DNA from: Sphaerisporangium sp.
GTDB lineage: Bacteria > Actinomycetota > Actinomycetes > Streptosporangiales > Streptosporangiaceae
NCBI GenBank assembly: GCA_025964675.1
Contig: JAOPYI010000113.1
Location: forward strand, 1-64,000
Direction: 5' to 3'
Length of the DNA: 64,000 nt
Shown here: positions 18,565-26,759 of the stretch, in pieces
Layout: each line of letters opens with the position of its first letter
How positions within the stretch are numbered: position 1 is the first letter of the stretch
The notes under the pieces: generated by a model
What the model was told of the DNA's origin: nothing
Database searches by the model: none
The model's input: the letters and a program-made list of their open reading frames with translations, nothing else
Position numbers and translations under genes: made by a program

Positions 18565-19428
18565 TCAGTCGACCTCGGCGCTGCCGCTGACCCGGAGCTT
18601 GCGCCGGGCGCGCTCGTAGAACGTCGTGGTGCCGAGCCGCACCACGTGGCCGGCGGAGCGCACGGCGGTCACCGTGATGTGGTCGCCCGGTTTCAGGCGC
18701 CCGCCGACCGAGCCGTCCACCTCGACGGCGAGCTGCCCGCTGGTGGGCAGCAGCTCCAGGGTGACCTCCTCGTCGGCGGACAGCACGAGGGCACGGTTGA
18801 ACGACGAGTGCGCCGCCGCGGGCACGACGATGAACCCCTCGACCAGCGGGGAGACCAGCGGGCCGCCCGCCGAGAAGTTGTAGGCGGTCGACCCGGTGGC
18901 CGTCGCCACGATGACCGCGTCGGACGCGTAGCGGACGAAGGGGTGGCCCTCCACCGAGATCGCCACCGCGCAGAGCCGGTCGCCGGGTATCCGCGCCAGC
19001 GCGATGTCGTTGAACGCGGTGACCGTCTGGCCGTCCGGCAGGGTGGCCCGCACCGCCATGCGCGGCTCGACGGTGAACTTGTGGCTGTCGATGGCCGACA
19101 GCGCGGGGGGCAGCTCGTCGACGTCGATCTCGGCGAGGAAGCCGAGCTTGCCGAGGTTCACCCCGAGGACGGGGGTGGAACGGCCGCAGACCAGCCGCAT
19201 GGTGCGCAGCATCGTGCCGTCACCTCCCAGGCTGACCAGCAGGTCGGCGCGGTCGACCAGGGCCGAGGAGTCGACCGCCACGGCGCTGCAGTCGATGCGG
19301 CCGACCTCGTCCGGCAGCCCCAGCACGGTCACATCCCTGGCGCGGGCCCACTCCACGATCGTGTCGATGGCCTGCTTGGAATCACGCTGAGGGTGCAGCA
19401 CCAGCCCTACGGTCTTGACCATGCCCAT
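18565..19428 (-). CDS. nadK: NAD kinase
   Basis: A 287-residue NAD kinase, converting NAD to NADP with ATP or polyphosphate. It shows LLVSLGGDGTMLRTMRLV (GGDG motif), PVLGVNLGKLGFLAEID, AFNDIALAR (NE/D motif), VIVATATGSTAYNFSAGGPL (substrate-binding) and VRLGTTTFYERARRKLRV. The first ATG of MGMVKTVGLVLHP is at 19428; TACAGT lies six bases upstream, so the transcript is probably leaderless. A start two codons later is also possible. In many actinobacteria nadK sits with tlyA and recN; here those are absent and a fluoride operon lies downstream. Confidence 0.93.
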   Translation of the reverse strand: MGMVKTVGLVLHPQRDSKQAIDTIVEWARARDVTVLGLPDEVGRIDCSAVAVDSSALVDRADLLVSLGGDGTMLRTMRLVCGRSTPVLGVNLGKLGFLAEIDVDELPPALSAIDSHKFTVEPRMAVRATLPDGQTVTAFNDIALARIPGDRLCAVAISVEGHPFVRYASDAVIVATATGSTAYNFSAGGPLVSPLVEGFIVVPAAAHSSFNRALVLSADEEVTLELLPTSGQLAVEVDGSVGGRLKPGDHITVTAVRSAGHVVRLGTTTFYERARRKLRVSGSAEVD

Positions 19429-19434
19429 GACGCA

Positions 19435-19440
19435 ACTGTA
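19435..19440 (-). promoter_or_regulatory. -10 box of leaderless nadK
   Basis: TACAGT on the minus strand ends six bases before ATG 19428. TANNNT at this spacing marks leaderless transcription in actinobacteria. No clear -35 box is seen. Confidence 0.5.
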
Positions 19441-19871
19441 CGGGCGTCCGGCGTCGGCGGGCACGGCGTTGTTAAGCTGTACGGGAGTCCATGGGACGCA
19501 AGGAGATCGCCCGCCGCGACACGCCGGTCACGGTCCTCACGGAACGGCGTCGCAGGCCTATAGGTGGCTCATCCGGCATTCCGGGCCTGCCGTTCTAACG
19601 GGAGAACGTCCTCCCCGCCGGAAATTCCTGTAGTCGGCCCTATCCTTGTCCGTGCGCCGATGTGGTCCTGACACCAGTTTCGGGGGCCAGGTGTGCCGCC
19701 AGGGGTTCGGTGACACGCCGGTCGGCGCTCCGATAAACGGGGACGTTCGACGGAAACGGCTAACTTACGCCAAGGGACCGCCAATGCATTGCACTGTTCT
19801 CCGCGTGGGAAGCGACGGAAACCGGGTATATTCTTGAGGTGTCAAACTAAGCTCTGTGAAAGGAGTGGGAG
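19441..19871. other. intergenic region before lsr2
   Basis: About 430 bases between the divergent nadK and lsr2 genes. No gene recognised. TATATT at 19827-19832 is the best -10 candidate for lsr2, giving a leader of about 35 bases with AAAGGAG at 19859-19865. Confidence 0.45.
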
Positions 19872-20204
19872 ATGGCGACACAGATCCAGACGCTTCTCAT
19901 CGACGACCTTGAAGGCGGCGAAGCAAAAGAGACCGTGGTCTTCGCGATTGACGGCACCAGCTACGAGATCGATCTGAACGACCAAAACGCCAGCAATCTG
20001 CGCGAGGCTCTTTCGCCTTTCGTCTCCAGCGCCCGCCGCGCGGAGGGTGGGCCTGCCCGGGGTCGCAAGCGCGGGGCGCCCCAGCGGCCCTCTCGCGACA
20101 AAAGCTCTGAGATCCGGGCTTGGGCCAAGGCGCACGGACTGAACGTCAGTGAGCGTGGCCGCATCGCCTCGCACATCGTGGCGCAGTACGAAGCCGCACA
20201 GTGA
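19872..20204 (+). CDS. lsr2: Lsr2 family nucleoid-associated protein
   Basis: A 110-residue xenogeneic silencer. The N-terminal dimerisation domain is MATQIQTLLIDDLEGGEAKE followed by TVVFAIDGTSYEIDL and NLREAL; a basic linker (RGRKRGAPQRPSR) leads to the C-terminal DNA-binding domain EIRAWAKAHGLNVSERGRIA, whose RGR loop inserts into the minor groove of AT-rich DNA. AAAGGAG precedes ATG 19872 by six bases. Lsr2 coats and silences horizontally acquired AT-rich genes, which is relevant to the AT-rich islet near 2.1-2.3 kb. Confidence 0.95.
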   Translation: MATQIQTLLIDDLEGGEAKETVVFAIDGTSYEIDLNDQNASNLREALSPFVSSARRAEGGPARGRKRGAPQRPSRDKSSEIRAWAKAHGLNVSERGRIASHIVAQYEAAQ

Positions 20205-21110
20205 ATGATTAACCCGTCGCGCCCGGATTAGTCGCCCGACGAGCACGTGATCCGCCGCCTGGATCGTCTCTAGCGGACCGCCTTTGTGGCGGCCGTGCTC
20301 GCACCGGGCAATGGCCCCCGGTAGCCTTGGCGGCCCGGGTGCCGCTTTCCTCCGGCCCGCAGGCCCACGCGCCTGGCCTGCAGGCTCTCGGCGTCCGGGC
20401 GTGATCGTCCTTGATCATCGTTCCGGCGAGGTAGTGCTGACTTCAGCGAATTTGTCAGGATCGGCACTATTCCTTACCACGCCAGTGTGTTAGCCGTGCC
20501 TGCGGCCGATCCTGTGAAGTTCCTGTGAAAGCCATGAGCCGTCATCGCGGCCGCGGCCGGGTGTGTCTTTCCCCACTTAACCGGTGTGACGCGTCGCCGA
20601 TCACCGCTTCACAAGAGCCGCGTGACGCCGAGCGACCTGCCTCCTGGCCAATGCGTAATCGTCTCGCCGGTCCCGGGACTTGACGGGCGGGCGAACCTAC
20701 GCCATTATCTCTGTCCCTCTTCGGCGTATCCCTGTCGGGCGCACTCCCGAGATGGCCGGGCGGACCATCCGCCGGCCCCGGCCGAAGCCTGCCGCCGCGC
20801 GGCGGTCCCCGCAATCTAATGGCCGCCGGAGACGCGGATTGTCCGATCATTTCCTCCGGTGAGGTCAATCATGGACCCCGGATCGGGTCCCCGTGGCGGC
20901 AGCCGATCCATTCGCCGGGCGGCCCCCTGCCCTATCGGGGGTGTTAGATGCGAAGACGATAAGGCAATGCCGGGGCCGGAAGTTTTGCCGGTGCTCACCG
21001 TTGAGCGGCCGGCGAATCCCAGCCGCCCCTTTTGTGACATTGTGTAAGCATCCTATGCCGGTATGTCCTGACTTTTTCGCTCCTATACGGGATAGGAGAG
21101 GGGGCCTGGA
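20205..21110. other. about 0.9 kb without a recognisable gene
   Basis: Between lsr2 and the convergent small gene ending at 21148. Frames on both strands lack family resemblance and coherent codon use. The region contains a GC hairpin (CCGCC/GGCGG near 20280-20292), a well-formed sigma-A-like promoter at 20680-20708, GGACCC/GGGTCC at 20872-20889 and CTCCTAT/ATAGGAG with a 5-nt loop at 21080-21098. It may encode a non-coding RNA or very small peptides. Confidence 0.4.
20680..20708 (+). promoter_or_regulatory. sigma-A-like promoter in an apparently gene-less region
   Basis: TTGACG (20680-20685) and CATTAT (20703-20708) are separated by exactly 17 bases, a near-consensus arrangement. It points rightward into about 400 bases with no evident gene before the convergent gene at 21148. 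Confidence 0.4.
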
Positions 21111-21135
21111 GCCGGCGGCGGCATTTTCCGCCGGC
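21111..21135 (-). terminator. hairpin downstream of the sigma-factor operon
   Basis: GCCGGCGG (21111-21118) pairs with CCGCCGGC (21128-21135); on the minus strand it follows the stop at 21148 by 12 bases. Placed as a terminator for the leftward sigma/effector operon. Confidence 0.5.
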
Positions 21136-21147
21136 GGGGCCGGCCTA

Positions 21148-21618
21148 TCAGATGATGATCCACTCTGTGGCCACCACGGCCCCCTGAAGGCGGCAGCGCA
21201 GGCTGAACGGGCCCGTCGGCACCTGATCACAGACGAACCTGCCCATGGCGTCGGCACTCACGGCCCCGGGACGGCGGCCGCGCACCTCGATCAGTGCCGG
21301 CTGGGCGGGGATCACCTGCCCGAGTACCCGGCCGGTCGCGCCCATGATGGTGATCTCCACGTCGATGGTCACCCCGTCGGCGTGGAACGTGGCGAGGCGG
21401 GTCTCGGTCGCGCCTCGCACGGCCCCCGGCTCCATGAGCGAGTCGAAGGTCAGCGCGGCCAGCTCTGCGTCGAGCGTGCGGAGCGTGTAGGCGTCCACGG
21501 CGATCTGGACGAGATCGGAGGGCACCGGGTCGAGGAGCGCCGCCGCGTGGCGCAGCGCGTCCTCCAGGCCCATGTCGTCATCGTCGTGGCCGGAGGTGCC
21601 AGGGCCCACGTCGTTCAT
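21148..21618 (-). CDS. small acidic protein with C-terminal beta (carboxypeptidase-regulatory-like) domain
   Basis: A 156-residue cytosolic protein of unknown function. The N-terminal 50 residues are acidic (HDDDDMGLEDAL) and helical, with DPVPSDLVQIAVDAYTLRTL then DAELAALTFDS, a pattern seen in proteins encoded beside ECF sigma factors. The rest is beta-rich: VTIDVEITIMGATGRVLGQV, PALIEVRGRRPG, DAMGRFVCDQVPTGPFSLRC and VATEWIII, resembling a carboxypeptidase-regulatory or transthyretin-like fold. Its ATG overlaps the stop of the sigma-factor gene (ATGA), so the two are co-translated. Context suggests it is the partner, anti-sigma or protease target of the sigma factor; this is inference. Confidence 0.75.
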   Translation of the reverse strand: MNDVGPGTSGHDDDDMGLEDALRHAAALLDPVPSDLVQIAVDAYTLRTLDAELAALTFDSLMEPGAVRGATETRLATFHADGVTIDVEITIMGATGRVLGQVIPAQPALIEVRGRRPGAVSADAMGRFVCDQVPTGPFSLRCRLQGAVVATEWIII

Positions 21619-22220
21619 CGCACACCTCGCTCGGCCAGGAGCGTCCTCAGCCGCCGCAGGCAGCGCTGCCTGGTCGGGCCGATGCCGCCGACGGGGATGC
21701 CGAGCGCCGCCGACACCTCGTTGTATTGGGGCCTGGGAGAGGCCATGAGCACGCGCAGGAGCCGCTGGCACGCCTCGCCGAGCTGCTCGAACGCCTGCCA
21801 GAGCTGCCTTGCCTTCTCGGCCCCGGCCTCGGCCTCCTCCGACCGGAGCAGCGCCTCCTCCGGCGTCCGCTCGTCGGCGATCCGGTCGAAGACCTCCGGA
21901 TCGCCGACCGGGAAGACCCGGCGGGACACCTTGATCAGTTTGAGGCACTCGTGGCGCGCCGTGCTGGCGAGCCACGATCCGACACTGTCCGGCTCGCGGA
22001 TGCGATCGAGATGCTGGGCGAGCCGGAGCCAGGTCGTCTGGTAGACCTCGTGGCCGTCGGCGTCCGACAGATTGTGGGCGCGCACGACCGACCACACCAG
22101 GGGGGCGAGCCTTTCGACGAGTGCTTTCCAGGCGGCGGCGTCGCCGTCGGCCGCGGCCAGGAAAAGGCTGCCGATCGAATCAGGGTTCACGGCGACGTCC
22201 CTTACGGCGGGGATCATCAT
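21615..22220 (-). CDS. ECF-type RNA polymerase sigma factor
   Basis: A protein of about 201 residues with sigma-70 region 2 (DGDAAAWKALVERLAPLVWS, VVRAHNLSDADGHEVYQTTW, LRLAQHLDRIREPDSVGSWL) and region 4 (RPQYNEVSAALGIPVGGIGP then TRQRCLRRLRTLL), joined by an acidic linker. ATG 22220 is the best start, as the frame runs further upstream into the subtilase gene; no good ribosome site is seen. It would direct RNA polymerase to its own promoter set. No membrane anti-sigma factor is encoded nearby; its neighbours are a small beta-domain protein, a cytosolic subtilase and a TPR-CHAT protease, hinting at proteolytic control. Confidence 0.88.
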   Translation of the reverse strand: MMIPAVRDVAVNPDSIGSLFLAAADGDAAAWKALVERLAPLVWSVVRAHNLSDADGHEVYQTTWLRLAQHLDRIREPDSVGSWLASTARHECLKLIKVSRRVFPVGDPEVFDRIADERTPEEALLRSEEAEAGAEKARQLWQAFEQLGEACQRLLRVLMASPRPQYNEVSAALGIPVGGIGPTRQRCLRRLRTLLAERGVR

Positions 22221-22285
22221 CGTACGGCCCGTGACGCGCGGAAGGGGATGATGCGTTTCATCGGGGAGCCGGTGGACGGCGGCTT

Positions 22286-23800
22286 TCAGGTCCGCCGGCG
22301 ATCCGACGTGCCCGCCGGCTCCCAGAGTGGCGGCCACAGGGCGCGGACCTCACCGCCGCGTACCGTCGCCGTACGCGTGAGGGGACCGGCGAGGAGCCCG
22401 GCCGCGGCCGCCCGGGAGTCGAGCCCAGGGTGCTCCATCATGTGGTTCGCGATCATGGCGGCGACGATGGGGGTGGAGAACGACGTGCCGCTCCACTGCG
22501 CCTTGCCGGTGAACCGGTCGACCGAGACCACGGGCGAAGGGGTGACGCCGCACGTGCTCAACTCGCCGACGTGCGCGGGGAACCGGCAGGTGCAGTCGTA
22601 GTCGAACGGCGGTGAGGGATCCAGCGGCCAGCGGCAGCCGTCGTACGTCGAGTGCTGGTACCTGTACTGCCTCGAGGCCTGCCCGGTGCCGAGGAACGCC
22701 CCCACCAGCCGTTCCCCCGGGGCGTACACCCGCACCCAGTCTCCGTGGTTGGAGAAGCAGGCGCCCCGCACGCCGTCCTCCCGCAGCGCTCCCACGGAGA
22801 GCACCGCGTCGCAGGGCTCCGGCAGGCACGCGGACGCGGCGGGCCAGAAGGGGTCGGCGCTCCCATTGTTCCCGGCCGCCGCCACCAGCAGGGTCTCCGG
22901 GTGGTCGGCCAGCCTTCGCATGAACTCGGCGAGCCCGAGCAGGGGCCCGCCGCACTCGGTGGACGTGCCGGCGGAGAGGCTGATGATGTCGGGCCACCGG
23001 GCCGTCTCCCCGCCGAGGCCGGCGAACGGCGACGGCTCGACGGCCTCCAGGATCTCGTGGCCGAAGTCCCGCTCGCACAGGGCGCCCGCGTGGACCAGCT
23101 TGCCGGAGACCCGCAGGTCGGCGTCCGGCGCGATGGCCGCGATGATCCCGGCGATGAACGTGCCGTGCCCGACGTACTCCTTGACGTAGTCCTCCTTGTC
23201 GGCCGCGGCGTCCGACAGGCGGGAGAGCGCCGGCTCGTGCCCGGTCTTGGCCGGCTCGCCCCTCGTCGGCACCACGCGCCGCATCCACGGGTAGAGGGTG
23301 TCGTGGTTCACCAGGAGCCCGGTGTCGACCACGACGATCGAGACCGGGCGCCGGAGGGCGGCGGACGGCGGGGTGAGGCCGGGGTGCCAGTCACGGGACG
23401 TCGGCACGGGCTCGTCCGACGGGCAGGAGTTCACCCCTCCGGAGGTGATGGCGACGACGTGGTTGCGGCCGCCCACCTTCCTGCCGCCGTTCCTGTCCGT
23501 GATGACCCTGATCGCGTCGAGCGATCTGGCCACCCCTCCGTCGCGGTCCGGGAAGTCCTCGTCGGTCACCTTGATCCGCAGCAGGCCGGCTTTGACGTCC
23601 CTCTCGTCGGGCATGGACACCGGCGCCCGCCTGCCGCTGTTGAGCACCTGGAAGACATCGGGCAGGTCACCCGCCGGCAGGATGATGTGGTCGCGCTCGT
23701 AAGCGTAGGCGGGCGAGGTCTCGTCCGGTCCGGCGACGAGGGGAACTCCCATCTCGCGGGAGATCTGGCCGAGCTGTTCCATGAAGCGGTCGGGCGTCAT
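22286..23800 (-). CDS. cytosolic S8 family serine peptidase (subtilase)
   Basis: A 504-residue subtilisin-like protease with a complete catalytic triad: Asp159 in SIVVVDTGL, His212 in VGHGTFIAGI and Ser440 in SGTSFSTPIVAAMIAN, plus the oxyanion Asn in VAAAGNNGS. There is no signal peptide or membrane helix: the N-terminal 150 residues (DRFMEQLGQISREMGVPLVA, ERDHIILPAGDLPDVFQVLN) form a separate domain, so the enzyme should act inside the cell. A Cys-rich insertion lies between about 390 and 430 (CRWP, DCTCRF, STCGV). ATG 23800 follows AAGGAG by six bases. It is probably co-transcribed with the sigma factor and divergent from the CHAT gene. Confidence 0.92.
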   Translation of the reverse strand: MTPDRFMEQLGQISREMGVPLVAGPDETSPAYAYERDHIILPAGDLPDVFQVLNSGRRAPVSMPDERDVKAGLLRIKVTDEDFPDRDGGVARSLDAIRVITDRNGGRKVGGRNHVVAITSGGVNSCPSDEPVPTSRDWHPGLTPPSAALRRPVSIVVVDTGLLVNHDTLYPWMRRVVPTRGEPAKTGHEPALSRLSDAAADKEDYVKEYVGHGTFIAGIIAAIAPDADLRVSGKLVHAGALCERDFGHEILEAVEPSPFAGLGGETARWPDIISLSAGTSTECGGPLLGLAEFMRRLADHPETLLVAAAGNNGSADPFWPAASACLPEPCDAVLSVGALREDGVRGACFSNHGDWVRVYAPGERLVGAFLGTGQASRQYRYQHSTYDGCRWPLDPSPPFDYDCTCRFPAHVGELSTCGVTPSPVVSVDRFTGKAQWSGTSFSTPIVAAMIANHMMEHPGLDSRAAAAGLLAGPLTRTATVRGGEVRALWPPLWEPAGTSDRRRT

Positions 23801-23895
23801 CGTGGGCTCCTTGTTCGAATGGCGGTCATCCGTCACCGGATAAGAGCCGGAAGGTGCCCGGCTGATACTCCGTGGACGCCCCGAAGCCTCACGTC

Positions 23896-23901
23896 TAACA
23901 T
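23896..23901 (+). promoter_or_regulatory. -10 box of the leaderless CHAT gene
   Basis: TAACAT ends six bases before GTG 23908, the spacing of a leaderless actinobacterial transcript. The 107-base gap to the divergent subtilase start must hold both promoters. Confidence 0.5.
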
Positions 23902-23907
23902 CGATCC

Positions 23908-26568
23908 GTGGGTGGGGGAAGCTCGCGCGATTCCGAAGAGGCGGCGGACCCTCTCGACCTGCTGCCTCTGGTCTTCGCGCGCCCGGCCGAGGCGCTCGCC
24001 CGGGCACGTGCCCTTCTGTCCTCGGCCCCCACGCCGTACGACGCCTCCATCGCCCACCAGGTCGCCGGCATCTGGGAGCGGGACTTCGGCGATCTGACGG
24101 TCGCGATCGGCCACCTGAGGCGGGCGTGCGCGCTCGGCCGCCGCTGCGGATCACCCGACCGCGAGGCCGACGCGCTGGCGGCGCTGGGCGTCGCGGTGGT
24201 CTACTCCGGGCGTACGGCACAGGGCCTGCGCGTCCTCGACGCAGGAGTGACGCGGGGCGGCGGCGTCACGGCGGCCCGCGTGCGGTTCCGCCGGGGCCGC
24301 GTCCTGTGGATCCTCGGGCGGCACCACGAGGCCCTGGACGACCTGCGCCACGCCGTCCCCGTGCTACGGGAGGCGGGGGACACCATCTGGACCGCGCGGG
24401 CGCTCACCCTGCGCGGGCTCGTCCACCTCTCCTTCGGGTCCACCGACCACGCCGACAGGGACTTCGCCGCCGCCGAGCGCCTCTGGGACCTCACCCACCA
24501 GGATCACGACCGCAGCGTGGCGGTGTGGAACCGCGGAGCGGCGGCGTTCCGTTCCGGCGACCTGCCGACGGCCCTGCGCCATCTCGACGAGGCCGCCAGG
24601 CGCTTCGAGGCACTCGGCACGCCGTCGTTCGGCCTGGCCCACGACCGGTGCGACGTGCTGCTGGCGGCGGGGCTGGCCGACGAGGCGCTCCAGGAGGCCG
24701 ACGGCGCCACGGCGCTCCTCGAGCGCATGCGGGGGCAGACGACCACCAAGGCCGAGCTCCTGCTGGTGGCCGCCCAGGCGGCGCTGGCCGCGGGCGATGC
24801 CGACACGGCTGTGGCCCGCGCGCTCGCGGCGATACGCCTGTTCGCGAGCCAGCGCCGCGAGTGGTGGGAGGCACACGCGCGGCTCGTGCTGTTCAGGTCG
24901 CGCGTCGCCACGGGCAGCATCTCCGGCCGGCTCGTACGGGACATCGCGGCGCTGGCCACCCGCCTGTCCGAGCTCCGATCCCCCGAGACGGTGCAGGCGT
25001 CCCTGCTCGCCGGCCGGGTGGCCCTCGCGCTCGGCTGGGCCGAGGACGCCGACCGACACCTGGCCGCCGCCGCGCGCGGGCGGCACCGGGGCCCGGCCGT
25101 CGCGCGGGCCGACGGATGGCTGGCCGAGGCGCTGCGCGCGATGGCCGCCGGACGGGGCAGGGGCGTGCTCAGCGCCTGTCGCAGGGGGCTCGACGTGCTC
25201 GACGAGCACCGGCTCGCCCTCGGCGCGTCAGAGCTGCGGGCACGGGCGACCGCCCAGGGCGCCGAGCTGGCGGCGCTCGCTCAGCGCGCGAGCCTGCGGC
25301 CGGGGAACGCCCGGGCGCTTCTGGACTGGAGCGAGCGGTGGCGGGCGACCGCGCTCGCGGTGCCTCCCACCCGCCCTACGGACGACCAGGAGCTGCTGCG
25401 CGAGACGACCGCCTTCCGCGAGATCACCAGCCGCGTGGAGTCGGCCCGGTCGGCCGGCACGCCCGCCCCCGCCCTCGAGCGCGAGCAGCGGCGGCTCGAG
25501 CGGGCCATCCGTGCGCGCACGCTCAGGGCGCGCAGCGAGGGGAGGACCAACGGCCGTCCCTTCGAGGTCCGCACCCTGCTGGACCGTCTCGGCGACGGCA
25601 GGCTGGTCGAGATCGTCGGTGTCGACGGCGACATCCACGTGCTGGTCTGCGGCGGGGGAAGGGTGCGCCGGTTCCCGGCGGGCCGGGTCGCCGGCGCGGC
25701 CGCCGAGATCGACCACGTCCGTGCCGGGCTCCGGCGGCTCGCGTACGAGGCGACGGGGCGGCAGGACGGCCGGCGGGCCGGCGCCAGGGCGGCGGAGAGG
25801 TTCGGGCTCCTTGAGGCCGGGGCGCGCCGCCTTCAGGACATGCTGCTCGGCCCGGCCCTCCGCCATCTCGGGGACGGCCCGGTGGTGATGGTCCCCCCGG
25901 GACGGCTGCACGGGGTGCCCTGGGCGGCGCTGCCCGCCCTGCGTGACCGGGTGCTCGGCGTCTCGCCGTCCGCGGGGGCGTGGCTTCGCGCCGGGGACGT
26001 CCGGCCGCCGCTCGGCGCCGGGGTCGTGCTGGTACGCGGTCCTGGCCTCGCGACCGGCGGCGCGGAGGTGCCGCGCCTGGCACGGGAGTACGGCGAGGCG
26101 ATGGTGCTGGAGGACGGCACCGCCACCGCCTCGGCCGTGTTGAAGGCCATCGACGGCAGCCTGCTCGCGCACATCGCCGCCCACGGCGCCTTCCGCGCGG
26201 ACAGCCCCATGTTCTCCTCGCTTCGCATGGACGACGGGCACCTCACCGTCCACGACGTGGAGCGGCTGAGCCGCGCTCCCTACCGCATCGTCCTGTCGAG
26301 CTGCGACTCCGGCGTCCTTGAGCCCATCGGCGCCGACGAGCTGCTCGGCCTCGCGGCCGCGCTGCTGCCTCTCGGCACCGCGGGCGTCGTCGCGAGCCTG
26401 GTCCCGGTCAGCGACGAGGCCGCCGTACCGCTGATGGTCTCCCTCCACGACGGGCTGCGCGCCGGACTCGGCATGGCCGAGGCCCTTCGCGACGCCAGGC
26501 GGGCGCTGCCGGGCGACCCCCTGCACCAGGCCACGGGGTGGTCCTTCTCCGCCATCGGGGCCGCCTGA
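23908..26568 (+). CDS. TPR-CHAT protein (caspase-like protease)
   Basis: An 886-residue soluble protein. Roughly residues 15-470 are tandem TPR-like helical repeats (ALARARALLSSAPTPYDASI, RRACALGRRCGSPDREADAL, GDTIWTARALTLRGLVHLSF, DLPTALRHLDEAARRFEALG). A basic coiled region about 500-550 follows. The C-terminal CHAT domain (about 590-886) has the dyad His759 in IAAHGAFRADSPMFSS and Cys799 in IVLSSCDSGV, the arrangement of clan CD proteases such as separase and caspases. GTG 23908 is probably leaderless. CHAT proteins with TPRs are used in bacterial immunity and regulated proteolysis, for example Csx29. Here it faces an intracellular subtilase and an ECF sigma factor, suggesting a protease-driven switch. 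Confidence 0.92.
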   Translation: MGGGSSRDSEEAADPLDLLPLVFARPAEALARARALLSSAPTPYDASIAHQVAGIWERDFGDLTVAIGHLRRACALGRRCGSPDREADALAALGVAVVYSGRTAQGLRVLDAGVTRGGGVTAARVRFRRGRVLWILGRHHEALDDLRHAVPVLREAGDTIWTARALTLRGLVHLSFGSTDHADRDFAAAERLWDLTHQDHDRSVAVWNRGAAAFRSGDLPTALRHLDEAARRFEALGTPSFGLAHDRCDVLLAAGLADEALQEADGATALLERMRGQTTTKAELLLVAAQAALAAGDADTAVARALAAIRLFASQRREWWEAHARLVLFRSRVATGSISGRLVRDIAALATRLSELRSPETVQASLLAGRVALALGWAEDADRHLAAAARGRHRGPAVARADGWLAEALRAMAAGRGRGVLSACRRGLDVLDEHRLALGASELRARATAQGAELAALAQRASLRPGNARALLDWSERWRATALAVPPTRPTDDQELLRETTAFREITSRVESARSAGTPAPALEREQRRLERAIRARTLRARSEGRTNGRPFEVRTLLDRLGDGRLVEIVGVDGDIHVLVCGGGRVRRFPAGRVAGAAAEIDHVRAGLRRLAYEATGRQDGRRAGARAAERFGLLEAGARRLQDMLLGPALRHLGDGPVVMVPPGRLHGVPWAALPALRDRVLGVSPSAGAWLRAGDVRPPLGAGVVLVRGPGLATGGAEVPRLAREYGEAMVLEDGTATASAVLKAIDGSLLAHIAAHGAFRADSPMFSSLRMDDGHLTVHDVERLSRAPYRIVLSSCDSGVLEPIGADELLGLAAALLPLGTAGVVASLVPVSDEAAVPLMVSLHDGLRAGLGMAEALRDARRALPGDPLHQATGWSFSAIGAA

Positions 26569-26759
26569 GCGGCGAATCAGGGAGGGGTGACTCATGCTCG
26601 AAGCCGAGAGGGGGTCACGGAGGGTCATCATGCCGCGTCCGGCAGCCATGACGCGAGTCAGGCAGGCGTCAACTCCTCCTCAAGTGCCACCCGCTCGAGG
26701 TAGCCGTGGGTGGGGATGGGTAGCCATCCGAGCAGTTGTCCATCAAGGGGGAGAGGGCA

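Noticed and set aside
20542-20868. 108-codon leftward frame in the gene-poor region after lsr2, with GGAGGAA near an internal ATG
   Set aside because: Composition is Pro/Arg/Gly-rich as expected from random high-GC DNA and no family pattern is visible.
24126-25888. Long alternative frames across the CHAT gene
   Set aside because: They are Arg/Pro/Ala-rich shadows of the real frame typical of high-GC DNA.
21148-26568. CRISPR type III-E (Craspase) locus because of the TPR-CHAT and sigma factor
   Set aside because: No gRAMP effector, Cas1/Cas2 or repeat array is present; only the regulatory logic is comparable.
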